This document shows positions 1-8,072 of a stretch of 39,958 nucleotides of DNA, piece after piece. The DNA is from Nitrospirota bacterium. Lineage in GTDB: Bacteria; Nitrospirota; Nitrospiria; Nitrospirales; UBA8639. Where the stretch lies: positions 1-39,958 of the forward strand of contig JAOTTP010000024.1 in the NCBI GenBank assembly GCA_029864405.1. The letters run 5' to 3'. The notes under the pieces were generated by a model. It was not told where the DNA came from. It searched no databases and saw nothing but the letters and a program-made list of their open reading frames with translations. A program made the position numbers and the translations under genes. How positions within the stretch are numbered: position 1 is the stretch's first letter; the number at the start of each line of letters is the position of its first letter.

Positions 1-200
1 AATCGAACAAAAAAAAGGGCGAGATCGTGAGATGAAGAAACCTGCCATGCGCAATACCCATAGCCCCAAATGGCGGCAGCTAAACAATACAGGGCATAGG
101 CTTGATGCTTGGAGTTGCGAGGGTTTTTGGCGTAGACAATAAGGCCGGAAGCTGTGGCGGCGAAACCATTCAGGAGTCCGCTGAAGGCGTAAAAATTCAC
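1..200 (-). CDS. N-terminal fragment of a 7TM-type sensor protein, probably a histidine kinase (runs off the left edge)
   Basis: Reading the minus strand from a GTG at 200 gives 66 open codons to the window edge, beginning MNFYAFSGLLNGFAATASGL and continuing with a charged turn (YAKNPRNSKHQAY) and a second hydrophobic segment (ALYCLAAAIWGYGYCAWQV). This two-helix pattern with the intervening KNP-(R/K)N turn resembles the start of the HisKA_7TM sensor region of PrsK- or PilS-like membrane histidine kinases. That is recognition from memory, and the kinase core lies outside the window. An in-frame stop at 231-233 limits how far upstream the start can be. GTG at 200 fits the family start best, but no clear Shine-Dalgarno sequence precedes it. 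The gene reads away from the LuxD-like gene to its right. A diguanylate cyclase carrying the same sensor is an alternative. Confidence 0.55.
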   Translation of the reverse strand, partial: MNFYAFSGLLNGFAATASGLIVYAKNPRNSKHQAYALYCLAAAIWGYGYCAWQVSSSHDLALFFVR

Positions 201-437
201 GTCTAAGACAACGACAGATGATAGATCAACCTAGATCATTGGCTGTGTACACCCTTGAAGGTCTATTGGACAATAAACGCAGGCAGAAGTCAAAAGAGTT
301 GCCAACTTGAATGCCCGGAGGCCACGCCTTTTTGTGCTTCTGTCGATGTCACTCGTTATCACAACGCACGCTGGATCCATGCCATATTGATGTACCGTAT
401 GGGGCGATACCCCAGAGAAATATCCGCAGAGAAGGTG

Positions 438-2768
438 CTAGGCCACCTGTTTGAGAATCCCTTCTAGGGGTTTCAGTGTTGGGTAGAGTTCTTCATTTTG
501 GATGAGAGGCCTGAGCGCTTGTGTGCAAACAGCAGGTTTATCCAAGGCAATCAGATAGGCTTGTCCGGCAAACGTTGAATAGATACCCGCATTCATACAG
601 CCCAAGGTGGCGACAATTGATTCCCATTGCATTCGATCAAAAAAGCAAAATTGGCCTTCCTTTTCGGCCTGTCGAATTTTCCCGTAATTATTCAATAGGT
701 CCCGTGCCTCTTCTCGTTGCTGTGGGAGGGCGGCATTGCTGACCAGACTCTGGTAAATACCGGAAAAGTCACCATTCGGTTTTAAATTGGAAATGACCAT
801 TCGTCCACCTGGAGCGAGAACACGATACAGTTCTCGCAAGGCCGCACCAGGATCGTGAACATATCCAATCACCAGATTGGAGACAATCCGGTCAAATCGG
901 TTGTCCGGAAAGGGGAGCGGCTGACCTAAATCTACTTGCGCCCATGACTTCGTGACGAAGGGTGTCGGAGCCGTCTTGGCATGTTGCCATTCTGTGGTGG
1001 CTGCTGCCATCGCTTTGTTGGCTCGCTTCAACGCGTCAGGAACGACATCAATTCCCACATACTGGATGGACTCCTCCAGGCACGGGACCCCACCACGAGT
1101 GCTGGATGACAGCTTATTCAAAAAATACAACCCCGCATTGCCATTTCCACACCCGGCATCCAGAAACTGTTGGCCAGGAATGATGGGGCCCAAGGCATGA
1201 AATACATGGTCGAGGAGTTTCACATAATCCCGGCATTTGGCCACCGACTGAAAGTGCCCCAAGTAATCCTGCCAAAAGCCTGCCCCGACGTCGGTCTCTG
1301 CCTGTTGTTGCTGCGAAATTTTTTCGCGCCGATTTTGTCGACCAAGATCTAGGCGATGGGGGTTGTGGATCACATCAGGAGAAGGATTCTGTGCCACATG
1401 CTCATGGCACTGTGCGATGAGTTGTCGATAGGTTTCACGGGCGGTTTTGGGATTTTCCTGCAGACGATGTAACGCCTCAGGCACCACAGTCCACTGCTTA
1501 AGACGTCGACCTAATGCTTGTCGGAAGGTCTGGAGGTCATCGGGAGCGACCCACGCATCTTTTCCGGCGGAAACCAGGATGACGGGGGAGATTAACGATT
1601 CCGCGTCAATCAATGTGTGTTCAAGCGTCACAAATTTGTTGGCAATGGCATCACTCAAAAATTGATTCCCCACATTAAAGCCCAAAAAATTCGCCGAGTC
1701 AGGGCATTGCCCATCACAATAGCGCGCGAAGAGATCTTCCTGATGAACCGTGGCCGCAGATCGTTGAACATTGACAATGCCCATGAGCATGATCAAGAGG
1801 GATAACGATGGACATTCAGCTTCGGCTTTGAGGGCGACTCGCGAAGCTAAACTTGAGGCCACTCCAATGATCCGCGAGTGTGGCCATGTGACCCCCACAA
1901 AACGGGTCACAGATTGGAAATCATCCTTCATTGATGAAAGGGACACCTGATAGTGATGTCCATCACTCTCGCCGACATGATTGGTATGGTCATAGCGCAC
2001 GACATGAAAGCCATTGCTGGCAAAATAATACGCCAAGGTCAAATAATCCCGCTTGGTTTCCCCATACCCCGGGGCAATGACGACGACAGGTCGTCCGGTT
2101 GAGTTTCCCTCCATTGGTCGATCATGATAGGCACTAATTCGCTGGCCATTGTCTTTTTCAATGGTGAGGCGGCTACTGGTCACGCCCGTCTTTTTTTGAA
2201 TGAGGGACCCGTCCTTGATCCCTTCTTGGCTACCACGAAGGGAAAAACCAGGTGCTGAGTCCGAGTGTTCGGGTTTATTGATCTTCCAGGAGGAATTGAA
2301 CGAATCTTTCACCACGTGTCCGCATACCACGAGTCCCCGATCTACAGGCGACAAGCCTCTCGTGACTGGCGAACAATGACCAGTGCCATCATTCTCTGCT
2401 GCGCAGTGTAGAAGAAGATCTGTGGTGCCTTCCCAAGCCGTCGCACCAGATTCCACATGTATGTCTTGAATCACTCCCTGGAACATTTTCAAGGGGTGCG
2501 CTTGACCTGAAACACCATATTGCCACTGAATGATCTGTGAAAGTTCTATAGGAGGAAATCCGGTCACACGCAATTGCACAACATCCTCTTGCCACCCGAT
2601 AAGATATCCATCCCAAGTCCCTCCTAAACACTGCAAAGAGAAGGGAAGTGGCAAAAACACCTGAATTCCAGATAGGTCAACAGGCACTATCTGCTGAGTT
2701 ACCTGATCCAACACAGCAAATTGATTCATTGAAGTCATACCGGACAATTCGGATGTCAATGTGCTCAT
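438..2768 (-). CDS. Fusion protein: LuxD-like acyl hydrolase/thioesterase plus SAM-dependent methyltransferase
   Basis: A protein of about 776 aa with three parts (residues numbered from the longest frame, 780 aa from a GTG at 2780). Residues 1-130 are beta-rich and not confidently recognised; PilZ-like is possible, but I see no RxxxR signature. Residues 200-455 resemble the LuxD/Acyl_transf_2 alpha/beta hydrolases that release fatty acid from acyl-ACP: VIAPGYGETKRDY, then SNGFHVVRYDHTNHVG. The candidate triad is Ser309/310 in GVASSLASRVA, Asp408 in AGKDAWV and His438 in EALHRLQENP. Residues 500-740 form a class I methyltransferase: SAM loop FLDAGCGNGNAG (539-550), acidic GIDVVPDALKRAN (Asp577) and ELYRVLAPGGRMVISNLKP. 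I prefer the ATG at 2768 because a G-rich run precedes it at normal spacing. There is no signal peptide, so it should be cytosolic. It is monocistronic and divergent from the EF-G paralogue. Substrates are unknown; fatty acyl chemistry is inferred from the LuxD resemblance only. Confidence 0.75.
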   Translation of the reverse strand: MSTLTSELSGMTSMNQFAVLDQVTQQIVPVDLSGIQVFLPLPFSLQCLGGTWDGYLIGWQEDVVQLRVTGFPPIELSQIIQWQYGVSGQAHPLKMFQGVIQDIHVESGATAWEGTTDLLLHCAAENDGTGHCSPVTRGLSPVDRGLVVCGHVVKDSFNSSWKINKPEHSDSAPGFSLRGSQEGIKDGSLIQKKTGVTSSRLTIEKDNGQRISAYHDRPMEGNSTGRPVVVIAPGYGETKRDYLTLAYYFASNGFHVVRYDHTNHVGESDGHHYQVSLSSMKDDFQSVTRFVGVTWPHSRIIGVASSLASRVALKAEAECPSLSLLIMLMGIVNVQRSAATVHQEDLFARYCDGQCPDSANFLGFNVGNQFLSDAIANKFVTLEHTLIDAESLISPVILVSAGKDAWVAPDDLQTFRQALGRRLKQWTVVPEALHRLQENPKTARETYRQLIAQCHEHVAQNPSPDVIHNPHRLDLGRQNRREKISQQQQAETDVGAGFWQDYLGHFQSVAKCRDYVKLLDHVFHALGPIIPGQQFLDAGCGNGNAGLYFLNKLSSSTRGGVPCLEESIQYVGIDVVPDALKRANKAMAAATTEWQHAKTAPTPFVTKSWAQVDLGQPLPFPDNRFDRIVSNLVIGYVHDPGAALRELYRVLAPGGRMVISNLKPNGDFSGIYQSLVSNAALPQQREEARDLLNNYGKIRQAEKEGQFCFFDRMQWESIVATLGCMNAGIYSTFAGQAYLIALDKPAVCTQALRPLIQNEELYPTLKPLEGILKQVA

Positions 2769-3231
2769 GCGATCCCCCACTTTTAACTTAAGTGTTTATA
2801 CCTATTTAGCGACACAAAACTTTCCCTGGATCACAAAGGACCCTAATGTCTACATCAGCCTGTGATGGAAGAGGGGCGAGAGATGAACCGACTTAAATCT
2901 TTTTTTGGGTCATTGATACGGGTGGATGTTCCACCATGAAGTTCGTATCCATTCAACTCTCCTGGTTATGACACTAGAGCAACCTGGATGCCAGAATTTC
3001 TGAACTGTGGGAGGTACCATCTTTCTAAGAAAAATCCTTCGAATTTACTAGGAAATTTTTGCCCGAATCATTTCCCTTACAGCAGACCAAGAAATATATT
3101 GCCTCTCAATCTGTCGATCTACTGACGATTGAAAAATTAGAACGTTGAGCTCTTTGACATCCACTCTTTCTTTTTCATTGACACGCTTTCTTCTCCTACC
3201 TAGAATTTAAAGAAATTGAGAGGAGGTTCGC
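2769..3231. other. Divergent intergenic region with a nested inverted repeat
   Basis: About 460 bases between the divergent LuxD-methyltransferase and EF-G-like genes, with no credible ORF. It contains the strong rightward promoter at 3178-3206. It also holds a nested inverted repeat: GGTGGA (2921-2926), loop TGT, TCCACC (2930-2935), enclosed by GATACG (2915-2920) and CGTATC (2944-2949). The repeat is not followed by a T-tract in either direction, so it is not an obvious terminator. No convincing promoter was found for the leftward gene. Confidence 0.6.
3178..3206 (+). promoter_or_regulatory. Sigma70-type promoter of the EF-G-like gene
   Basis: TTGACA at 3178-3183, a 17-base spacer and TAGAAT at 3201-3206: a perfect -35 and a 5/6 -10. 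Transcription would start near 3213, giving a short leader that still contains the AGAGGAGG ribosome-binding site at 3218-3225 ahead of the ATG at 3232. Confidence 0.75.
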
Positions 3232-5334
3232 ATGACACACGAATCCGCTCCATCCATCCGCAACGCGGTCATTTCTTCCTACCCTGGGGCAGGAAAGACC
3301 ACCCTCTGTGAAGCCCTTGCCTTTTCTGCGGGAGCCATTCCGACCATGGGGAGCATTCCTCAGGGGAATACCATTGGTGATTTTGAACCGGAGGAGGTCC
3401 ACAGACACCATTCCATCAGTTCCGCCATCTGTCAGTTCGAATGGCAGGGGACAAAAATTAATATTATTGATACCCCGGGAATGAGCGATTATGCCTTTGA
3501 GGTTCAATCCTCGCTCAGGGCTGTGGATGGCGTGGTGCTTGTCGTGGGAGCCAGTACAGGACTCCGGTCGGAGATCGAGCGAGTCTGGGATCTCATTCAG
3601 GAATACGAACTACCCTGTCTCCTGTTTATCAATGAACTGGATAAAGAGCGGGCGGACTATCGCTCCATTCTTGCAGAGTGTGAGAAAACCTTAGAATTCA
3701 CCGGGGTCCCCCTCACCATTCCAGTTGGAGAAGGGGCACTGCTTACTGGCGTGATCGATCTGATTTCCAGGAATGTCATCACCCCGATTCCCGGCACGAC
3801 AAAAATCCAGCAAACTGAGATTCCCGCAGAACACCAAGCCATGGCGACTGAGTTTCGGCGCCGAGTCATGGAACAGGTTGCAGAAACTCATGATCAATTG
3901 GTGGAGAAATATCTCTCCCAGGGTGAGATCTCAGACGAAGATTTGCAGGATGGATTGACGATCGGCACATTAGAACGGAAATTTGTTCCGGTGTTGTGCG
4001 GGTCTGCCACTCACAATATTGGCACAACAACCTTGTTCGATGCGATGCGACGGTTCCTCCCGTCGCCTTCCGATCGTTCCAGTCTACATCCTCACGTCGG
4101 GTTGCAACCCCAGTCACATGACGAAGGTCAACGAAAATCTGATCCACACGATCCGTTTTCAGCCTTCGTTTTTAAAACGACCATCGATCCCTTTATGGGG
4201 CGTCTTTCGTTTGTGCGAGTTCTGTCCGGGACCTTACACGCCGATTCAGGATTTTATAATGCCTCTCGCCAGACGAAGGAGAAGGGTGGACATCTCTTCT
4301 TCTCCATCGGCAAGAAACATCACCAAATTGATCAAGTCCATGCCGGAGATATCGTGGCCATCGGCAAATTGAAAGATACTCAAACCGGTGATACGATTTG
4401 CGATGAACGACATCCCATCATATTCCCCGGCCTAAAAATATCCCGCCCGGTTATGTCTTATGCTTTAGAGGTGAAAAGCAAGAATGAAATTGACAAGGTC
4501 AGTTTAGGTCTTCATAAGTTAGTAGAAGAAGATCCCTCCCTGGAGTTTCTCCGGAATGAAGAAACTAAAGAGATGTTGTTAAGTGGGGTAGGGCAGAGTC
4601 ACATCGATGCCACCTTGGAAAAGCTCAGGCGCAAGTATGGAGTTGAAGTGAATTTGCACATGCCGAAAGTCCCCTATAAGGAGACGATCCATCGCATGGC
4701 TCAGGCTCAAGGAAAATACAAAAAGCAAACCGGCGGACATGGACAATACGGAGATTGTTGGCTACAAATTGAGCCTCTTCCGCGAGGGACCGGATTTGAG
4801 TTCCACAACAACATTGTCGGGGGGGTTATTCCACGGAATTTCATTCCCGCGGTGGAAAAAGGCGTGATCGAAGCTCTGCAACATGGAATTGTTGCCGGGT
4901 TCCCCATTGTTGATATCCGAGTGGCTGTCTATGATGGATCTCATCATCCCGTCGATTCTTCCGAGTTGGCCTTTAAAGTCGCAGGATCAATGGCCCTCAA
5001 GCATGCCTTAGAGTCTGCTCAAAGCACCCTTCTTGAACCCATCATGTCGGTAGATGTCCTCGTTCCAGATGATCTGGTAGGAACCGTGATTGGAGATCTT
5101 AACTCGCGGCGTGGACGCATACAGGGAATGGCTACGAAGGGACACAATCAAATCGTGAAGGCCTTTGTACCGCTGGCGGAAATGCTGAAGTATGCTCCAT
5201 CGTTAACGTCCATGACGGCCGGGAAGGGCAGTTATGTGATGGAATTTTCAGGTTACGAGGAAGTTCCGAAGGATTGCCTCAATCGCATAGTGGAAGAACA
5301 TAAAAAAGACAAAGAAGCCGTTTCCTCCCACTAA
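3232..5334 (+). CDS. Elongation factor G paralogue, FusA2/EF-G-like GTPase
   Basis: A 700-aa protein with the full EF-G domain order: G domain (about 1-285), beta-barrel domain II (about 305-400), domain III, domain IV with KKQTGGHGQYGDCW, and C-terminal domain V. The P-loop reads SYPGAGKT (residues 16-23) and G3 is DTPGM (80-84). Canonical EF-G has AHIDAGKT and DTPGH, whose His helps activate water for GTP hydrolysis. The G4 element reads NELD (134-137) instead of NKMD. These changes match the FusA2/EF-G-like group (for example mycobacterial FusA2), which accompanies a normal FusA and has an unsettled role. The gene has a strong ribosome-binding site and its own near-consensus promoter. It is monocistronic and converges on mobile-element debris. 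It is not tetracycline-resistance TetM or peptide-release factor RF3 by domain length, though a ribosome-protection role cannot be excluded. Confidence 0.85.
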   Translation: MTHESAPSIRNAVISSYPGAGKTTLCEALAFSAGAIPTMGSIPQGNTIGDFEPEEVHRHHSISSAICQFEWQGTKINIIDTPGMSDYAFEVQSSLRAVDGVVLVVGASTGLRSEIERVWDLIQEYELPCLLFINELDKERADYRSILAECEKTLEFTGVPLTIPVGEGALLTGVIDLISRNVITPIPGTTKIQQTEIPAEHQAMATEFRRRVMEQVAETHDQLVEKYLSQGEISDEDLQDGLTIGTLERKFVPVLCGSATHNIGTTTLFDAMRRFLPSPSDRSSLHPHVGLQPQSHDEGQRKSDPHDPFSAFVFKTTIDPFMGRLSFVRVLSGTLHADSGFYNASRQTKEKGGHLFFSIGKKHHQIDQVHAGDIVAIGKLKDTQTGDTICDERHPIIFPGLKISRPVMSYALEVKSKNEIDKVSLGLHKLVEEDPSLEFLRNEETKEMLLSGVGQSHIDATLEKLRRKYGVEVNLHMPKVPYKETIHRMAQAQGKYKKQTGGHGQYGDCWLQIEPLPRGTGFEFHNNIVGGVIPRNFIPAVEKGVIEALQHGIVAGFPIVDIRVAVYDGSHHPVDSSELAFKVAGSMALKHALESAQSTLLEPIMSVDVLVPDDLVGTVIGDLNSRRGRIQGMATKGHNQIVKAFVPLAEMLKYAPSLTSMTAGKGSYVMEFSGYEEVPKDCLNRIVEEHKKDKEAVSSH

Positions 5335-5381
5335 TCCCTTGATGATAGGGTGAGAGTTTTCTCATAAAAGTCTCCAGTGAG

Positions 5382-5640
5382 TTACATCAAATCGATTACC
5401 TTCCTTTTCGCTAAGTCGCTTCCCTCGATATAACGTTGGGTTGTGGTCAGGTTGGCATGGCCTGTCAATTGTTGCACATCCCGTAAGCTGCCCCCAGCAT
5501 CTGAAATATTTCTCGCCGCGTTGGTAATAAACGTTCGTCGGCCGGAGTGACTACTGCATCGATAAAATCCAAGCCGACGATAGAGATACCAGAACCAATT
5601 GACCACGCTTGCTGCGGTCATCGGTCCACTGCGGAATGAC
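5382..5640 (-). pseudogene. 3' remnant of a tyrosine recombinase (phage-integrase family), cut by an IS3 element
   Basis: The minus-strand frame from 5640 to the TAA at 5382 encodes the last ~85 residues of a tyrosine recombinase: SVVNWFWYLYRRLGF, then HSGRRTFITNAA with the catalytic His and Arg, then LTGHANLTTTQRYIE with the box II His and the nucleophilic Tyr. The core-binding domain, the first catalytic Arg and the start codon are all missing. Homology stops at FRSGPM, exactly where the IS3 left end begins at 5641. The longer open frame on this strand (to 5915) is chimeric: its first ~90 codons are antisense to the transposase gene and are not integrase. The missing 5' half is not found to the right of the IS, so a larger deletion probably followed insertion. 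It is inactive as it stands. Confidence 0.85.
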
Positions 5641-5702
5641 TGAAGTGGCCTAGTTGAAATGGACACCTCGAAAAGAGCGATAATCGCCAAAGGAGGTGTG
5701 TC

Positions 5703-6002
5703 ATGGGGAGTCATGGAAGAAAACAGTATACGGCGGACTTTAAACGGGAAGCCGTCGGCCTTATCACCCAACAGGGCTATTCCGTGGCCGAGGCGGCCCA
5801 GAATCTCGGGGTAAACGCAGGTTTGCTCCGTCGCTGGAAAACAGAAGTGGAGCGGACTGGCCCCGTCGCGTTTCCTGGGAAAGGTCACCAAACGCCAGAT
5901 CAGGCGGAACTGCATCGTCTGCGGGAGGAGAATCGGCGGCTCCGGATGGAACGGGATATTTTAAAAAAAGCCACGGCCTTCTTCGCGAGCGAGCCGCGAT
6001 GA
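5703..6002 (+). CDS. IS3-family transposase OrfA (helix-turn-helix subunit)
   Basis: A 99-aa protein with an N-terminal helix-turn-helix (KQYTADFKREAVGLITQQGY, then SVAEAAQNLGVNAGLLRRWK) that binds IS ends, followed by a leucine-zipper-like helix (ELHRLREENRRLRMERDILK). A strong ribosome-binding site, AGGAGG at 5691-5696, precedes the ATG. Near the end, A-AAA-AAA-G at 5963-5970 sits in frame as TTA AAA AAA GCC, which is the usual slippery site where IS3 elements shift -1 to make OrfAB. The shifted frame is open into orfB. orfA itself is intact, but its partner is broken, so no functional transposase is expected. Confidence 0.85.
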   Translation: MGSHGRKQYTADFKREAVGLITQQGYSVAEAAQNLGVNAGLLRRWKTEVERTGPVAFPGKGHQTPDQAELHRLREENRRLRMERDILKKATAFFASEPR

Positions 6003-6482
6003 AGTATGCGTTTATCCACCGGGAGCGGCAGCGGTATCCGCTGACCGTGCTCTGCCAGGTCTTGCGGGTGAGTCGCAGTGGGTATTATGCCTTTCTGACA
6101 GGGAGACCCACGATCCCAGATCACGCGATGGGGGCTCAGGTACGCCGTCTGCATTACGCGTCTCGTCGCACCTACGGGCAACGACGCTTGTGCCAGGCCT
6201 TGCGAGCTGAAGGGGTGCTCGTGGGTCGGTGGCGCACCCGAACCCTGATGCGGCACGCCGGGGTGAGCGTGAAGTGGAAGCGGCCCTGGGTAGCCACGCA
6301 CCACGGACAGCCGTCATGGCGAGCCGGTGGCCCCCAATCGCTTAGATCGGCAGTTTACGGTGACCGCGCCCAATCGCGTGTGGGGCAGTGACATCACGTA
6401 TCTGCCCACACAAGACGGGTGGCTCTATCTCGCGGTGGTGGTGGATCTGTTTTCCCGGAAGATTGTGGGCTGGGCGAAAGCG
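5999..6482 (+). pseudogene. IS3-family transposase OrfB, frameshifted and truncated
   Basis: The ATG at 5999 overlaps the orfA stop (ATGA). The first frame gives the HTH_21-type region (YPLTVLCQVLRVSRSGYYAF, RRTYGQRRLCQALRAEGV). Between about 6300 and 6326 the frame must shift by +1 to continue as [20 protein letters not shown], then [20 protein letters not shown] and LFSRKIVGW. The first two catalytic Asp residues (in SDITY and VVDLFSR) are thus in a separate frame from the N-terminus. The third catalytic residue (Glu) is absent because the sequence ends near 6482. After that point the frame is unrelated and stops at 6515. Confidence 0.85.
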
Positions 6483-6656
6483 GACGTTGAGTGGGCGCTG
6501 CTAGATTGTCCATAACCAGTCGCTGCAGTCGCACCAGCCTGGGGCTGGCCGCTCATCGAGATGTTAGGACGCTTGGGAAGGGCGATAGTTGAGTATTTCA
6601 CTCACCGAACAGATAGTTTTTAAATGCCATTGAGTTATGAGATTTGGGGAGAAATG

Positions 6657-8030
6657 CTACGGCAGGGTTTTGATCACAATGAAAAATGCCTTTGCCTTTC
6701 GGATAATTCTAAGTAAAACTGTCTGCCCCGGCTTCACTTTGGCCACGGCTTCAGAAAATTGCGTGACGGTTCGAACCGTTTGCCGATTGACCTCGTTGAT
6801 TAAATCTCCTTCATGAACCCCCTCGGAATGGGCGAGTCCGCCCTGTTCAACTTTGGTCACGAGTACACCCACGGTTTCTTGCAGTTCAAATTGCTCGGCG
6901 AGTGCGGCTGTTAGCCCTTGGACATCAAGCCCTAAGGTGACCTCTGATTTTTGTAAGGGGAGTGAGGCCAACATGGATTTCTCCTGCCTTTCCGCCATCG
7001 GCACGAGATAGGTCAATTCTTTGCCGTCCCGTAACACAAGAATTTTGGCGTTATCACCAGGTCCGACACGAGCGACAAGTCGAGACAGTTGGTTCGGCGA
7101 ATCAACGGGACTGTCGTCAACCGACACAATGATATCCCCTGGCTTAATTCCGGCCACATGGGCGGGATCGTGTTCATAGACTTCGTTGACGAGGACCCCA
7201 TGGCCTTCCTTGATCCCAAATTGTTCCGCGAGTTCTTTGGTGAGAGATTGAATCCCGACACCAAGCCACCCCCGAACCACTCGCCCCTGAGACACTAATT
7301 GATCGACCACACGCGAAACCATGTCGGCGGGTATGGAAAATCCAATGCCTTGTGCCATATGGATAATGGCGGTATTGATCCCGATTACCTCACCTCGAAG
7401 ATTAAAAAGTGGGCCTCCTGAATTCCCAGGGTTAATTGCCGCATCTGTTTGAATGAAATTTTCATACCGAGAGAGATTAAGGCGCTCTCGTCCAATCCCA
7501 CTCACGACGCCAAGAGTCACTGTGCGGTCTAACCCCATCGGATTTCCCACAGCCAATACCCATTGACCAACTTTTAAGGTGTTGGAATCCCCGAAATGGG
7601 CAGCTGGAAATTTCCGGTCTGATTGAATTTTGAGGACCGCGATATCGGTTTCTTTATCACGTCCAATGACCTGCGCAATCATGTTGGACCTATCGGATAG
7701 CCGTACATCAGCCTCCATCGCGTCTTCACCAACCACATGATTGTTGGTCACAATAATTCCATCTTCGCGCACAATGACGCCTGACCCGCTCCCTTGAGAA
7801 AAGGGCGCCCGTCGCTGAAACCCTTGCCCCTGAGATATCTCACGGATTGGCGTAATATTGACCACGGTCGGCGTCACTCGTTCAGCCAGACTCGTGATGG
7901 TATATTCGATATCTTCAAGAAGTTGAAGCCCTCTCAGTTCTTTGGCTGGCTGGCTGAATGCCGATGACGTAGAAATGAACAAAAGAAGACAACATGACGA
8001 AAGCGCGAGTGAAAATTTCTTAAAGTTCAT
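6657..8030 (-). CDS. degP: DegP/HtrA-type periplasmic serine protease
   Basis: A 457-aa protein with an N-terminal signal peptide (hydrophobic core LALSSCCLLLFI, likely cleavage after SSAFS), a trypsin-like protease domain and two PDZ domains. The triad is visible: His98 in TNNHVV, Asp129 in TDIAVL and Ser204 in GNSGGP. PDZ1 spans about 245-345 (RGWLGVGIQ, GIKPGDIIVSVD) and PDZ2 about 365-455 (EGDLINEVN). It degrades or refolds damaged envelope proteins in the periplasm. It is the last gene of the leftward lepA-plsY run, 42 bases after plsY, and is followed by IS debris rather than a clear terminator. DegQ or MucD would be equally good names; the family call is firm. Confidence 0.93.
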   Translation of the reverse strand: MNFKKFSLALSSCCLLLFISTSSAFSQPAKELRGLQLLEDIEYTITSLAERVTPTVVNITPIREISQGQGFQRRAPFSQGSGSGVIVREDGIIVTNNHVVGEDAMEADVRLSDRSNMIAQVIGRDKETDIAVLKIQSDRKFPAAHFGDSNTLKVGQWVLAVGNPMGLDRTVTLGVVSGIGRERLNLSRYENFIQTDAAINPGNSGGPLFNLRGEVIGINTAIIHMAQGIGFSIPADMVSRVVDQLVSQGRVVRGWLGVGIQSLTKELAEQFGIKEGHGVLVNEVYEHDPAHVAGIKPGDIIVSVDDSPVDSPNQLSRLVARVGPGDNAKILVLRDGKELTYLVPMAERQEKSMLASLPLQKSEVTLGLDVQGLTAALAEQFELQETVGVLVTKVEQGGLAHSEGVHEGDLINEVNRQTVRTVTQFSEAVAKVKPGQTVLLRIIRKAKAFFIVIKTLP

Positions 8031-8072
8031 CTTAAATATTAAATTTATATATGTCGGATAATAAATATTATG

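Larger units (their letters stand above)
5641..6482 (+). mobile_element. Truncated IS3-family insertion sequence
   Basis: The left end begins TGAAGTGGCCTAGTTGAAAT at 5641, directly at the break in the recombinase gene, and has the TG start usual for IS3-family ends. It contains orfA (5703-6002) and a damaged orfB overlapping it in the -1 frame. The right part, including the last catalytic residue region of the DDE domain and the right inverted repeat, is missing; recognisable transposase ends near 6480 (KIVGWA). No matching right end or target duplication is visible in the following 170 bases, so the copy is immobile. Confidence 0.85.

Noticed and set aside
255..467. A 70-codon rightward frame near the left edge
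   Set aside because: No recognisable domain, no ribosome-binding site, and it overlaps the end of the LuxD-methyltransferase gene.
5382..5915. A 177-aa leftward frame read as one integrase-like gene
   Set aside because: Only the part left of 5641 is integrase; the rest is antisense to the IS3 orfA and contributes a chance start.
6483..6520. Possible fragment of a second transposase (minus-strand [13 protein letters not shown])
   Set aside because: Too short and surrounded by stops; the resemblance to an IS630 catalytic motif is weak.
6534..6548. Perfect hairpin CCAGCC-TGG-GGCTGG after the IS3 remnant as a terminator
   Set aside because: No T-run follows in either direction and it is about 110 bases beyond the degP stop.
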